Positions 15,610 through 23,964 are shown, counted from the stretch's first letter. The stretch is DNA of 25,894 nt from CAZBWS01 sp964495705 (GCA_964495705.1 CAZBWS010000033.1:1-25894); one strand, 5' to 3'. The notes: generated by a model not told the origin, from the sequence alone. Translations and numbers: made by a program.

Positions 15610-17577
15610 CTACTCTTCTTCCAGCTGAATCATAATATCCCCTTCACCCAGTAACTCACCCTCAGTAAAGAACACCGCCTCTACCACTCCATCCGCATGG
15701 GCCTTAATACTGTGTTCCATTTTCATGGCTTCCATGATGACTAGAGTTTGCCCTTCTTTCACGCTTTGGCCTTTCTCTACGAGCACTGAAATTAGTGTGC
15801 CATTCATAGGTGCCGCATAACCGCCGTGGTTATCTTTTTCTGTTTCACCCAAGTCAGGCTGAACTAGGGTTAGCTCGTACTGGTGGCCGTTGAAGTAGAC
15901 GGTATATTGATGGTTGACCTCAACTACCGTCACCTCGTATTCGGTGTTGTTGACGGTGACGCTGAGGTTGTTGTTATCAACGAGCTTGGCGTTGATTTTT
16001 AATGTTTCATTGCCAATAGCTATAGAGTGTTGGCAGCCGCTTATGGTGACGGCCAATTTGTGCTGTTCTTCATCACTAGCAATTACTAAAGGCCAAAAGC
16101 CATTATCGATACCCGCCCAAGCATCGGATTGTAACCAAGGGGAGTGACTATCTTGTGTGGTATTCACCTGTTGTTGTTGGCGAAGAATTTTATAGCTAGC
16201 CGCAATCGCCATAGCCTCATTCAGCTGCTGAGTATCAGCGGCGGAGAATAAGCTGCCTCTATGCTTTTCAATAAAGCCGGTATCTATATCTTCTGCTTGG
16301 AAAGCGGGGTGAGCCAGCAAGTCTTGCAGTAAATTTAAATTGGTTTTAGTGCCCACTAAGCGGTACTGATTCAGTGCTCGCGCCATTTGGTTTAATGCGC
16401 TGGCGCGGTCTTCGCCCCAGGTGATCACCTTGGCAATCATGGGGTCGTAGTAGACAGAGATATCATCACCCTGACGTACACCAGTATCTATGCGGATGTG
16501 TTGGTTTGTAGCGGGTGTTTGTAAAAACTCAATCGTGCCCGTGGCGGGCAGGAAATCATTGTCTGGATCTTCCGCATAGACACGAGCTTCAAAGGCGTGG
16601 CCGTTAATGCGCAGCTGACCTTGTTGTAATGGCAGGGCTTCGCCGTAGGCGATGAGCAGCTGCCACTCCACTAGGTCTAAGCCGGTGATCATTTCGGTCA
16701 CGGGGTGTTCTACCTGTAGGCGCGTATTCATTTCCATAAAGTAGAAGCTGCCATCTTCGTCGAGCAGAAATTCAACCGTACCGGCACCTTCGTAATCGAT
16801 GGCCTTGGCGGCCTCCAGTGCGGAGGTGCCCATCTGTACACGCAGCTTTTCACTCATTCCAAAGGCAGGGGCTTCTTCAATAACCTTTTGATGGCGGCGC
16901 TGTACGGAGCAGTCCCGTTCAAAGAGATAAATCCCGTTGCCCTGTTGGTCCATAAATATTTGAAACTCTACGTGGCGCGGCTTGGTGAGATATTTTTCCA
17001 CCAACATCTTGTCGTCACCAAAGGCATTGCTAGCTTCGCGTTTGGCCGCGGCAAGGGCTTCATCAAATTCGGCCGCTTCCCAGACTATCCGCATACCCTT
17101 GCCACCACCGCCAGCAGTCGCTTTTAACAATACGGGGTAGCCAATTTCCTGTGCTGCGCTGCGAATCAATTCGGGGTTTTGATCATCGCCGTGATAGCCC
17201 GGCACTAAAGGTACTTGCGCGGCTTGCATAATCTGCTTGGCCGCAGACTTGGAGCCCATGGATTCAATAGCACCCACGGGAGGGGCGATGAATATAATAT
17301 CGTTGGCCGAGCATAGCTTGGCGAACTCCGCGTTCTCAGATAAAAAACCATAACCTGGGTGCACCGCCTGTGCGCCGGATGTCTTGGCTACGTCGATGAT
17401 CTTCTGCCCTTGCAGGTAGGAGTCCTTTGATGGAGCAGGGCCAATGCAGTGCGCCTCATCTGCCATTTGCACATGCAGGGATTGGGCGTCGGCTTCGGAA
17501 TAAACTGCTACGCAATAAATGCCCATGCGCTGAGCAGTTTGAATGACACGGCAGGCGATCTCGCCACGGTTGGCTAT
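15610..17577 (-). CDS. liuD: Methylcrotonyl-CoA carboxylase biotin-carrying alpha subunit, N-terminus in assembly gap
   Basis: The visible part runs from IANRGEIACRVI to the C-terminus, so only about 5-8 residues and the start codon are missing in the N gap. Domains in order: biotin carboxylase N-domain (HPGYGFLSENAEFA), ATP-grasp (KATAGGGGKGMRIVW, VEKYLTKPRHVEFQI, FERDCSVQRRHQKVIEEAPA, FYFMEMNTRLQVEHPVTEM), biotin carboxylase C-domain (GHAFEARVYAEDP), a BT-type linker and a biotinyl domain with EAMKMEH carrying the biotin Lys near the C-terminus. With LiuB it carboxylates 3-methylcrotonyl-CoA. Substrate choice is inferred from operon context. Confidence 0.93.
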   Translation of the reverse strand: MANRGEIACRVIQTAQRMGIYCVAVYSEADAQSLHVQMADEAHCIGPAPSKDSYLQGQKIIDVAKTSGAQAVHPGYGFLSENAEFAKLCSANDIIFIAPPVGAIESMGSKSAAKQIMQAAQVPLVPGYHGDDQNPELIRSAAQEIGYPVLLKATAGGGGKGMRIVWEAAEFDEALAAAKREASNAFGDDKMLVEKYLTKPRHVEFQIFMDQQGNGIYLFERDCSVQRRHQKVIEEAPAFGMSEKLRVQMGTSALEAAKAIDYEGAGTVEFLLDEDGSFYFMEMNTRLQVEHPVTEMITGLDLVEWQLLIAYGEALPLQQGQLRINGHAFEARVYAEDPDNDFLPATGTIEFLQTPATNQHIRIDTGVRQGDDISVYYDPMIAKVITWGEDRASALNQMARALNQYRLVGTKTNLNLLQDLLAHPAFQAEDIDTGFIEKHRGSLFSAADTQQLNEAMAIAASYKILRQQQQVNTTQDSHSPWLQSDAWAGIDNGFWPLVIASDEEQHKLAVTISGCQHSIAIGNETLKINAKLVDNNNLSVTVNNTEYEVTVVEVNHQYTVYFNGHQYELTLVQPDLGETEKDNHGGYAAPMNGTLISVLVEKGQSVKEGQTLVIMEAMKMEHSIKAHADGVVEAVFFTEGELLGEGDIMIQLEEE

Positions 17578-17677
17578 NNNNNNNNNNNNNNNNNNNNNNN
17601 NNNNNNNNNNNNNNNNNNNNNNNNNNNNNNNNNNNNNNNNNNNNNNNNNNNNNNNNNNNNNNNNNNNNNNNNNNNNN
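17578..17677. other. Assembly gap of 100 N
   Basis: Exactly 100 unknown bases, a size often used as a placeholder. It removes the last codons and stop of liuC, the liuC-liuD intergenic bases and the liuD start. The true length may be different. Confidence 0.99.
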
Positions 17678-18470
17678 ATTTTATCCAATTCGGCTTACGT
17701 TTTTCAAAGAATGCGGATAAGCCTTCTTGGCCTTCATCCGCAACGCGCAGGTCAGCAATGACCTCTGCGGTATAGCCTAAAATATCTTCATCAATCGCAG
17801 CGCGAGAAACATTTTGTACTAGCTCTTTGGACTTGGCCACCGCACCCGGTGCATTGCACAGAATGCTTTTTAGTATGGGGAATAGGGCTTCATCAAAAGA
17901 CTCGGCACTTTCTACCAACTCGTGAACCAAGCCTAGCTCGGCGGCTTTTGCTGCGCTGATTTTTTCAGCGGTTTGGAAGTAACGACGTGCAGCGCGCTCG
18001 CCCAAGGCTGCCACAACAAAGGGGCTGATAACAGCTGGGGCTAAGCCAATCTTCACCTCACTGAGACAAAAGGCGGCATCTTGTGAGGCAATGGCAATGT
18101 CGCAGCAGGAGATTAAACCCAATGCACCGCCAAAAGCGGAACCCTGTACTAAAGCGATGACCGGCTTGGGCATGCTATTCAAAGTATGGAACATACGCCC
18201 CATATCTTTAGAGTTGGCGTAGTTCTCATCACGTGTTGTATTGACGGATGATTTCATCATGCGCAGGTCAGCCCCCGCAGAGAAGTTTTTACCGTTGGAA
18301 CGTAGCACTACCGCGCGTACATCATTATCCGCGGCGCTGTCATTGATCGCTTCGCGCAGTAAATTGATCACATCGTCGTTAAAGGCGTTGTGTACCTCGG
18401 GGCGATTGAGGGTGACGGTGGCTACGCCACGTGGGTCTTTGTTATATAAAACTACGGCTGCTTCGGTCAT
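17678..18470 (-). CDS. liuC: Methylglutaconyl-CoA hydratase (enoyl-CoA hydratase family), C-terminus in gap
   Basis: About 264 residues are visible, ending RKPNWIK at the gap, so probably only a few residues are lost. Crotonase motifs: NRPEVHNAFND, GKNFSAGADLRMM (oxyanion hole), GSAFGGALGLISCCDIAIAS, EVKIGLAPAVISPFV. Family and operon place give hydration of 3-methylglutaconyl-CoA to HMG-CoA. The start at 18470 is preferred because GGAGAGAAC lies just upstream, exactly as before liuA. A longer frame from 18491 would begin inside the repeat element at 18486. Confidence 0.9.
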
Positions 18471-18485
18471 TGTTCTCTCCGTTAA

Positions 18486-18592
18486 TGTCATCCTGAGCGC
18501 AGCCGAAGGATCTTGAGCCTCGGGCTATGTGTGAACTGAATTTTCTGGTTACCCAGATCCTTCGGCTACATTGCATTTCGCTCAGGATGACA
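18486..18592. repeat. Inverted-repeat intergenic element, copy 2
   Basis: The end arms TGTCATCCTGAGCG and CGCTCAGGATGACA are exact inverted repeats, and inner GCCGAAGGATCT/AGATCCTTCGGC also pair. The element is 107 bases long and sits between the transglutaminase-like gene and liuC. A T5 tract follows on the plus strand. On the minus strand its end supplies a spurious ATG in frame with liuC. Confidence 0.85.
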
Positions 18593-18605
18593 GTTTTTCA
18601 ATTAA

Positions 18606-19184
18606 TTACGCAACCCATTCAATGTCGGGAAGATTGTTGTATAAATATTCAGTGTCGGTGCTGTTTTGCAGAGCGTCGATAATGATCGGTAGTGGCTCTG
18701 GCCATATCTCGGGGAAGGTGGCTTCCTTGTCATCTTCTAGTGCGAAAGCGAGCGTTACCTGTGGAGGATTAAACTGCGCATCCACACCTGGCTTATTGCC
18801 ACGCGGATCTACTCGATACCAGCCATAGTCTTCAAGGTAGATCGCGTTAAAACCATGTAGGCAATAGGGCGCACCATTGCCAAAGGTACTCAGGCGCTGG
18901 TAACAAAAGCCACAGGGAATATTGTTAGCGCGTAACAGGGCGGCGAGCAAGTGGCTCTTGGCATAGCAAAAGCCGGTGCCGTGTTTGAGTACCTCTGATG
19001 CTGAGCAGGTGACTGGGTTTAGCTTATAATCTGCACTGTGCTTGATGTTGTCGCGCACCCACTCAAAGCAGGCTTTGGCTAGGACTGTTTTATCTGAATG
19101 CTTGTCGCCTAGCTCATTCGCTAGCTTCAACACGGCGTGGTGTTGAAAGTTGATGATGTTTGAATGGGCTAGGTATTGGTTCAT
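18606..19184 (-). CDS. Transglutaminase-like cysteine protease-fold protein inside the liu operon
   Basis: The 192-residue cytoplasmic protein shows no signal peptide. It has the transglutaminase-like catalytic layout: Cys in HGTGFCYAKSHLLAALLRA, His in YCLHGFNAIYL, Asp in WYRVDPRG, in the right order and spacing. It is cysteine-rich beyond the active site (NPVTCSA, NIPCGFCYQRL). Family members act as amide-cleaving or crosslinking enzymes; this substrate is unknown. It lies between liuB and liuC and is flanked on both sides by the intergenic inverted-repeat element, so it looks like an insertion into an otherwise standard operon order. Confidence 0.8.
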   Translation of the reverse strand: MNQYLAHSNIINFQHHAVLKLANELGDKHSDKTVLAKACFEWVRDNIKHSADYKLNPVTCSASEVLKHGTGFCYAKSHLLAALLRANNIPCGFCYQRLSTFGNGAPYCLHGFNAIYLEDYGWYRVDPRGNKPGVDAQFNPPQVTLAFALEDDKEATFPEIWPEPLPIIIDALQNSTDTEYLYNNLPDIEWVA

Positions 19185-19204
19185 AATCTCTTATTTAATT
19201 TATT

Positions 19205-19318
19205 TCATCCTGAGCGAAACGAAGTGGAGTCGAAGGACCTTGTGCCTCGGACTAGCCGTTAACTCATAGCTCTGGTGAACCAGATCCTTCGATTGCGCTA
19301 ACGCTCCACTCAGGATGA
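19205..19318. repeat. Inverted-repeat intergenic element, copy 3
   Basis: The ends TCATCCTGAG and CTCAGGATGA are exact inverted repeats. Inner TCGAAGGA(C)CT and AGATCCTTCGA pair with one mismatch. An extra AGTGGAG/CTCCACT pair (near 19223 and 19304) is seen only in this copy. The element is 114 bases long and sits between liuB and the transglutaminase-like gene. Confidence 0.82.
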
Positions 19319-19367
19319 CACTTTTAGTTATGCGGATAGGCTGGAATAGCTATATCATTTATTACCC

Positions 19368-20975
19368 TTACATCCTAAATACACCAAATTTCGACTCTTC
19401 CTGCTCTGCATTCATAGACACAGACAAAGCTAAGGAAAGGATCTTGCGAGTATCAGCAGGGTCAATCACACCGTCATCCCATAAACGTGCGCTGGAGTAG
19501 TAAGGGTGGCCCTGCTGCTCGTATTGATCACGCACGGGTTGCTTGACCGCTTCATCATCGGCGTCTGTCCATTCCTGGCCTTTCTTTAGCGCAGAGGATT
19601 TTTTCACCATGGCCATTACGCCAGCGGCTTGCTCGCCACCCATGACGGAGATGCGCGCGTTGGGCCACATCCATAAGAAGCGTGGGTTGTAGGCGCGGCC
19701 GCACATGCCGTAGTTGCCCGCTCCAAAGCTGCCGCCAATCACCACGGTAAACTTGGGTACCTTGGCGCAGGATACGGCGTGAACCATTTTCGCACCGTGC
19801 TTGGCGATGCCTTCCCACTCGTATTTCTTGCCCACCATAAAGCCGGTGATGTTTTGCAAGAACACCAGAGGGATATTGCGCTGACAGCATAGCTCGATAA
19901 AGTGTGCGCCTTTTACCGCCGCTTCGGAAAATAGAATGCCGTTGTTGGCGATGATGCCCACGGGATAGCCATTGATATGAGCATATCCGCATACCAAGGT
20001 GGCGCCGTAGTTGGCCTTGAATTCGTCAAACTCAGAACCGTCGACAATGCGCGCGATCACTTCGTGCACATCGTAGGGGGTTTTGGTATCCGGTGGCACT
20101 ACGCCATAGAGCTCTTTTTTATCAAAGAGAGGCTCGCGAGGCGGCTGCAGTTGTAGGTCTACTTTCTTTACGTAGTTGGTATTGGCAATACATTTTCTCG
20201 CCAACTGCAGGGCGTGGTGGTCATTGTTGGCAAAGTAGTCACAGACGCCGGACTCTTTGGTATGCACCTCTGCGCCGCCTAACTCCTGTGCGCCGACTTC
20301 TTCACCGGTGGCCATCTTCACAAGTGGCGGGCCAGCGAGGAAGATAGTGCCCGTGTCTTTGACAATAATAGACTCGTCCGCCATGGCGGGTACATAGGCG
20401 CCCCCTGCGGTACAAGAACCCATCACCACAGCAATTTGTGGAATGCCCTTGGCAGACATATTCGCCATGCGGAAGAAGATATGCCCGAAGTCTTCCTTAT
20501 CGGGGAATACTTCATCTTGACGGGGAAGATTAGCCCCGCCGGAATCCACCAGGCTAATCACCGGCAGATTGTTTTCTTCGGCTACGGTGAGGGCGCGCAT
20601 ATGTTTTTTCACCGTGAGCGGGTAATAGCTGCCGCCCTTAACCGTTGCGTCATTGGCAATCACCACACACTCGCGGCCTTCAACTAAACCGATGCCCCCT
20701 ACACAACCTGCGGCGGGCACATCTTCACCATAGACTTCGTGGGCGGCTAGGGGGGCCAGCTCTAGGAAGGGCGAGCCTTCATCTAATAGATGGCGTATGC
20801 GGTCGCGCACAAATAGCTTGCCGCGGGACTCATGCCGAGTCACCGAGGCTTCGCCACCGCCTAGCTTTATGCTGTTCAATAAGTCATTCAGCTTATCCAC
20901 TTCGCTTTGCATGACCTCTGCATTACGGATGAACTCTTCTGACTTCGGGTTTGCTTTGGTTTTTAGTATGGACAT
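19368..20975 (-). CDS. liuB: Methylcrotonyl-CoA carboxylase carboxyltransferase beta subunit
   Basis: The 535-residue carboxyltransferase of the acyl-CoA carboxylase family has two crotonase-like halves. N-half: VDSGGANLPRQDEVFPDKEDFG, GSCTAGGAYVPAMADESI, IFLAGPPLVKMATGEEVGAQELGGAEVH. C-half: GILFSEAAVKGAHFIELC, FLQNITGFMVG, GSFGAGNYGMCGRAYNPRFLWMWPNARISVMGGEQAAGVM. The length and the SGGANLPRQ motif are typical of methylcrotonyl-CoA rather than propionyl-CoA carboxylases. It transfers CO2 from biotin on LiuD to methylcrotonyl-CoA. It starts 3 bases after the liuA stop. Confidence 0.95.
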   Translation of the reverse strand: MSILKTKANPKSEEFIRNAEVMQSEVDKLNDLLNSIKLGGGEASVTRHESRGKLFVRDRIRHLLDEGSPFLELAPLAAHEVYGEDVPAAGCVGGIGLVEGRECVVIANDATVKGGSYYPLTVKKHMRALTVAEENNLPVISLVDSGGANLPRQDEVFPDKEDFGHIFFRMANMSAKGIPQIAVVMGSCTAGGAYVPAMADESIIVKDTGTIFLAGPPLVKMATGEEVGAQELGGAEVHTKESGVCDYFANNDHHALQLARKCIANTNYVKKVDLQLQPPREPLFDKKELYGVVPPDTKTPYDVHEVIARIVDGSEFDEFKANYGATLVCGYAHINGYPVGIIANNGILFSEAAVKGAHFIELCCQRNIPLVFLQNITGFMVGKKYEWEGIAKHGAKMVHAVSCAKVPKFTVVIGGSFGAGNYGMCGRAYNPRFLWMWPNARISVMGGEQAAGVMAMVKKSSALKKGQEWTDADDEAVKQPVRDQYEQQGHPYYSSARLWDDGVIDPADTRKILSLALSVSMNAEQEESKFGVFRM

Positions 20976-20978
20976 GGC

Positions 20979-22142
20979 TTAAGCAGTCTCGTTGAATAGT
21001 TCGCGCCCAATCAACATGCGGCGTATCTCCGATGTTCCCGCACCAATTTCATACAGCTTGGCATCGCGCAGGAAGCGTCCCGTAGGGTATTCATTGATAT
21101 AGCCGTTACCGCCCAAAATTTGAATGGCTTTAAGTGCATGCTGAGTCGCACGCTCGGCGGTATACAGAATCACCCCCGCAGCATCTTTACGGGTCGTCTC
21201 GCCACGGTCACAGGCAGCGGCCACGGAGTAGAGATAAGCACGGCTGGCGCTGAGTTCGGCGTACATGTCGGCCACCATGCCTTGTACTAGTTGGAACTCA
21301 CCAATGGCTTGGCCAAATTGCTTGCGTTCGTGGATGTAGGGGATAACTACATCCAAGCAGGCTTGCATAATGCCCACGGGGCCACCGGATAATACGGTGC
21401 GCTCGTAGTCCAAACCGCTCATTAATACTTTTACGCCTTTGCCCACTTCGCCCAGCACGTTCTCTGCGGGCACTTCGCAGTCATTGAAGACCAGCTCACA
21501 GGTGTTGGATCCTCGCATACCCAGCTTGTCGAGCTTCTGTGCGGTGCTAAAGCCAGGGAAGGTGCTTTCGACGATAAAGGCAGTAATACCCTTGGATCCG
21601 CCCTCGGGGTCGGTCTTGGCATAGATCACTAGGGTATCCGCATCAGGGCCGTTGGTGATCCACATCTTGTTGCCGTTAAGGATGTATTTATCGCCGCGCT
21701 TTTCTGCGTGCAGCTTCATGCTGACGACATCTGAGCCTGCCCCTGGCTCGGACATGGCCAGTGCACCGACATGATCGCCGCTGACCAGCTTAGGTAAATA
21801 CTTGGCGCGCTGGGCATCGTTACCGTTTATGAAGATTTGGTTTACGCAAAGATTAGAGAAAGCACCGTAGCTCAAGCCAATAGAGGCTGAATAACGGCTG
21901 ATCTCTTCCATAGCAATGGTGTGGGCGAGATAACCCATATTAGAACCGCCGTATTCTTCTGAGACGGTTACACCGAGCAGGCCAAGGTCGCCAAACTTTT
22001 TCCATAGCTCGTTGGGGAATTCGTTTTTCTCATCCACCTCGGCGGCGATGGGTAGGATTTCCTTTTTGGCAAAATCTTGCACCATGTCCCGCAGCATGTT
22101 GATTTCTTCGCTGTGGTTAAAGTTGAGGCTAGGGTAGTGCAT
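20979..22142 (-). CDS. liuA: Isovaleryl-CoA dehydrogenase
   Basis: The 387-residue acyl-CoA dehydrogenase oxidises isovaleryl-CoA to 3-methylcrotonyl-CoA with FAD, passing electrons to ETF. Seen: AMSEPGAGSDV (127-137) and MWITNG (160-165) of the FAD-binding region, the catalytic Glu247 in GLDYERTVL, where isovaleryl-CoA dehydrogenases place the base rather than at the more C-terminal position of other acyl-CoA dehydrogenases, and QILGGNGYINEYP..RDAKLYEIGAGTSEIRR. A strong GGAGAG precedes the ATG. It follows liuR by 33 bases and leads the catabolic genes. Confidence 0.95.
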   Translation of the reverse strand: MHYPSLNFNHSEEINMLRDMVQDFAKKEILPIAAEVDEKNEFPNELWKKFGDLGLLGVTVSEEYGGSNMGYLAHTIAMEEISRYSASIGLSYGAFSNLCVNQIFINGNDAQRAKYLPKLVSGDHVGALAMSEPGAGSDVVSMKLHAEKRGDKYILNGNKMWITNGPDADTLVIYAKTDPEGGSKGITAFIVESTFPGFSTAQKLDKLGMRGSNTCELVFNDCEVPAENVLGEVGKGVKVLMSGLDYERTVLSGGPVGIMQACLDVVIPYIHERKQFGQAIGEFQLVQGMVADMYAELSASRAYLYSVAAACDRGETTRKDAAGVILYTAERATQHALKAIQILGGNGYINEYPTGRFLRDAKLYEIGAGTSEIRRMLIGRELFNETA

Positions 22143-22175
22143 GTTCTCTCCGTACTGCTCTATGGGATGTGTGAG

Positions 22176-22565
22176 CTATTTGGCTTTGCTAATGGCATCT
22201 TGCATACGCTCTGCAGCGGCATTAAGGTCTACCATCATTAATTGAATATCATCCAGCTGTTGAGTCAGTGACTCTCTGCGCGCATTAATGATGTCGAGCA
22301 ATTTTTGCAGTTGTGTCTTGTTGCCAGAGGCGGGGTCGTATAGCTCAATAATTTCCCGTGATTCTGCAAGGGATAGGCCTAGCCGTTTGCCTCGCAAGAC
22401 GAGCTTTAATTTGACCCGGTCGCCAGGGCTATACACCCGTTGTTGGCCGCGGCGTTTAGGTGACAGCAGCCCCATGTCTTCGTAGTAACGGATGGTGCGA
22501 GTCGTAATGTCATACTCATTTGCCAGTTCGCTGATGCTGTATTCGGTAATTTCTGTGGTGTTCAT
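22176..22565 (-). CDS. liuR: MerR-family regulator of the leucine/isovalerate operon
   Basis: The 129-residue protein has an N-terminal winged helix-turn-helix (SISELANEYDITTRTIRYYEDMG, RRGQQRVYSPGDRVKLKLVLRGKRLGLSLAESREI) and a C-terminal coiled coil (residues about 85-125). It lacks the metal-binding Cys of metal-sensing MerR proteins, fitting a metabolite-sensing member. First in the operon and next to a palindrome at 22586-22601, it is probably autoregulated and controls liuABCDE-aacS, as known for LiuR. No Shine-Dalgarno is seen before its ATG. Confidence 0.9.
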   Translation of the reverse strand: MNTTEITEYSISELANEYDITTRTIRYYEDMGLLSPKRRGQQRVYSPGDRVKLKLVLRGKRLGLSLAESREIIELYDPASGNKTQLQKLLDIINARRESLTQQLDDIQLMMVDLNAAAERMQDAISKAK

Positions 22566-22572
22566 GGCACAG

Positions 22573-22601
22573 AATATATCTTACGTTGACGTTAACGTAA
22601 A
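22573..22601 (-). promoter_or_regulatory. liu operon promoter with LiuR-type operator
   Basis: TTGACGTTAACGTAAA (22586-22601) is a 16-bp palindrome with one mismatched pair, matching the ACGTTAACGT core of LiuR sites as I recall them. On the minus strand TTTACG (22601-22596) and TATATT (22578-22573) form -35 and -10 boxes 17 bases apart, with the palindrome covering the -35 box and most of the spacer. The -10 ends 7 bases before the liuR ATG, so the message would begin at or very near the start codon. Confidence 0.65.
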
Positions 22602-22692
22602 GTCATGGCTGGGCAATTAACAGTAAAGCCAAAAATTTAATTAATGATCATGAGGTCAGCTTACCAGCCCCAAAAAATCAAGAATGATTTGT

Positions 22693-22915
22693 TTATGTAT
22701 GGGGGCTAGCTTTGCAGACATACTCCATGCCATTTGGGGAAGGTCGGTATTGCCCTTTGTAGGTGGCTGATTTAACACTGCAGCGCCCGCTTAGCATAGC
22801 CGATGAAATCGTAGGGTACGTGTCATTTATCTCAACAATGTTGGGCTGGTAAATAGGATTTGAAAAAAGCTGCTTTAAGTTATCAATACTAGTACTTTAT
22901 TTTAAAAATTCTCAT
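22693..22915 (-). pseudogene. Probable decayed small gene with frameshift, unknown function
   Basis: Within the 412-base gap between liuR and the thioesterase gene, the minus strand from 22896 to 22693 is open for 67 codons and ends in a normal stop. It reads like protein (NPIYQPNIVEINDTYPTISS ... CSVKSATYKGQY ... GMEYVCKASPHT) but has no start codon. An ATG at 22915 begins MRIFKI in another frame. Removing one base in the A-rich run near 22897-22900 would join them into a 73-residue protein. No Shine-Dalgarno is seen. It may be a pseudogene, a sequencing error or a chance frame. Confidence 0.4.
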
Positions 22916-22977
22916 AAACTTTTATTGTGTAATTGAGTATTATTTTTTATGTTTAATGCGGAGTAATAGCCACGAAT

Positions 22978-23409
22978 TTAGCGCTTGACTAAGCAGGTGG
23001 CAGAGCCATGGGCATATATTTTCCCCTCAGCATCTTTAATGTCGCCTTCAGCAATAATCACACGCTTCCCCGCATTGATAACGCGCCCTTCGGCAATCAG
23101 TGCCATATCAAAGGGAATAGGGCGTACCATTTTTACATTTAGGTCTACCGTGCCATAGCTGACTCCTGCGGGTAGCATGGTATGGCTTGCACAAGCTGTT
23201 ACAGAATCAATGATTGTTGAAGCAAAGCCGCCATGCACAATACCCAAGGGGTTGGTGTGACTGGCATTGGCGGTTACTTCAAATACCACACGACCACTTT
23301 CCACCTGTTTGGCTTGCATGGGCATGGTGCTACAAATAGCGGGGTGTGGAAGCTTACCCTCTTGCATGGCTTGTAGTAGTTGTAAGCCTGTCATACTTTT
23401 TAGATCCAT
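22978..23409 (-). CDS. PaaI-type hotdog acyl-CoA thioesterase
   Basis: The 143-residue single hotdog domain has the PaaI signature NPLGIVHGGFASTIIDSVTACA, where the His-Gly-Gly and the following Asp of the thioesterase site are visible, then VDLNVKMVRPIP and HGSATCLV. It should hydrolyse acyl- or aryl-CoA esters; the substrate is unknown, although the neighbouring acyl-CoA genes fit. Its ATG overlaps the stop of the upstream gene in TAATG, indicating coupled translation. Confidence 0.85.
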   Translation of the reverse strand: MDLKSMTGLQLLQAMQEGKLPHPAICSTMPMQAKQVESGRVVFEVTANASHTNPLGIVHGGFASTIIDSVTACASHTMLPAGVSYGTVDLNVKMVRPIPFDMALIAEGRVINAGKRVIIAEGDIKDAEGKIYAHGSATCLVKR

Positions 23410-23849
23410 TACTTCTTCTCTCCCACACGGCAGTAGTATTCGTCGACGCCAACCCCGGTGACTTCCATCAGGTAGCAGTCGCCTTCGAAGTGCATGGTGT
23501 GTTGGTTATTGGAACGGCTGTCTTCGATGGTGATACTGTCTGGCGTGTTTTTGACTACTTTAAAGTCTAGGGTGTTTTGTTTGCCATTGACATCGGCGAT
23601 GGCTTGGTTGCAGTCTGGGTTGTAAGTAATGGTAACTTTACCGAACAAGTCCGCCATACGTGCCTTAACACCCACAGGTATGCTGACGTCTTTATTGAGC
23701 GCAGGCATGGTTTTTTCTTTATCTGATTTCCACGTGCCGACGAGGGCACAGCTTTTATTCATAGGATTTTCTGTTTTAGCCGTTTCAGCACTGAATGCAA
23801 TTTGGCTGCTGGCGAGAAATAAGGCGGTGATTAACAGTTTTTTTAGCAT
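23409..23849 (-). CDS. Small exported protein, unknown function
   Basis: The 146-residue protein has a signal peptide (MLKKLLITALFLASSQIAFS-AE). The mature part begins near ENPMNKSCALVGTWKSDKEKTM, where GTWKSDKEKT resembles the opening strand of lipocalin-like folds. Beta-rich strands and four Cys (SCAL, PDCNQ, GDCYL, YYCRV) fit two periplasmic disulfides. It is the first gene of a two-gene unit with the thioesterase. The lipocalin link is only a resemblance. Confidence 0.65.
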   Translation of the reverse strand: MLKKLLITALFLASSQIAFSAETAKTENPMNKSCALVGTWKSDKEKTMPALNKDVSIPVGVKARMADLFGKVTITYNPDCNQAIADVNGKQNTLDFKVVKNTPDSITIEDSRSNNQHTMHFEGDCYLMEVTGVGVDEYYCRVGEKK

Positions 23850-23964
23850 AATATCTTTCTCTATACAGTACTGGGTGTATGGGCGTCATTTAACAAAGAT
23901 AGCCTATTCGCTCTGCAGCGGCCAGTGTTAGACTACAAACACGTTTATTTAACAGAGTTATATT

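Noticed and set aside
17574..17688. liuD frame extended through the N run to a TTG at 17688
   Set aside because: The MDK start comes from liuC bases on the other side of the gap; the unknown bases prove no frame.
18471..18491. Earlier ATG of liuC at 18491
   Set aside because: It lies in the repeat element; GGAGAGAAC precedes the 18470 ATG and matches the liuA start.
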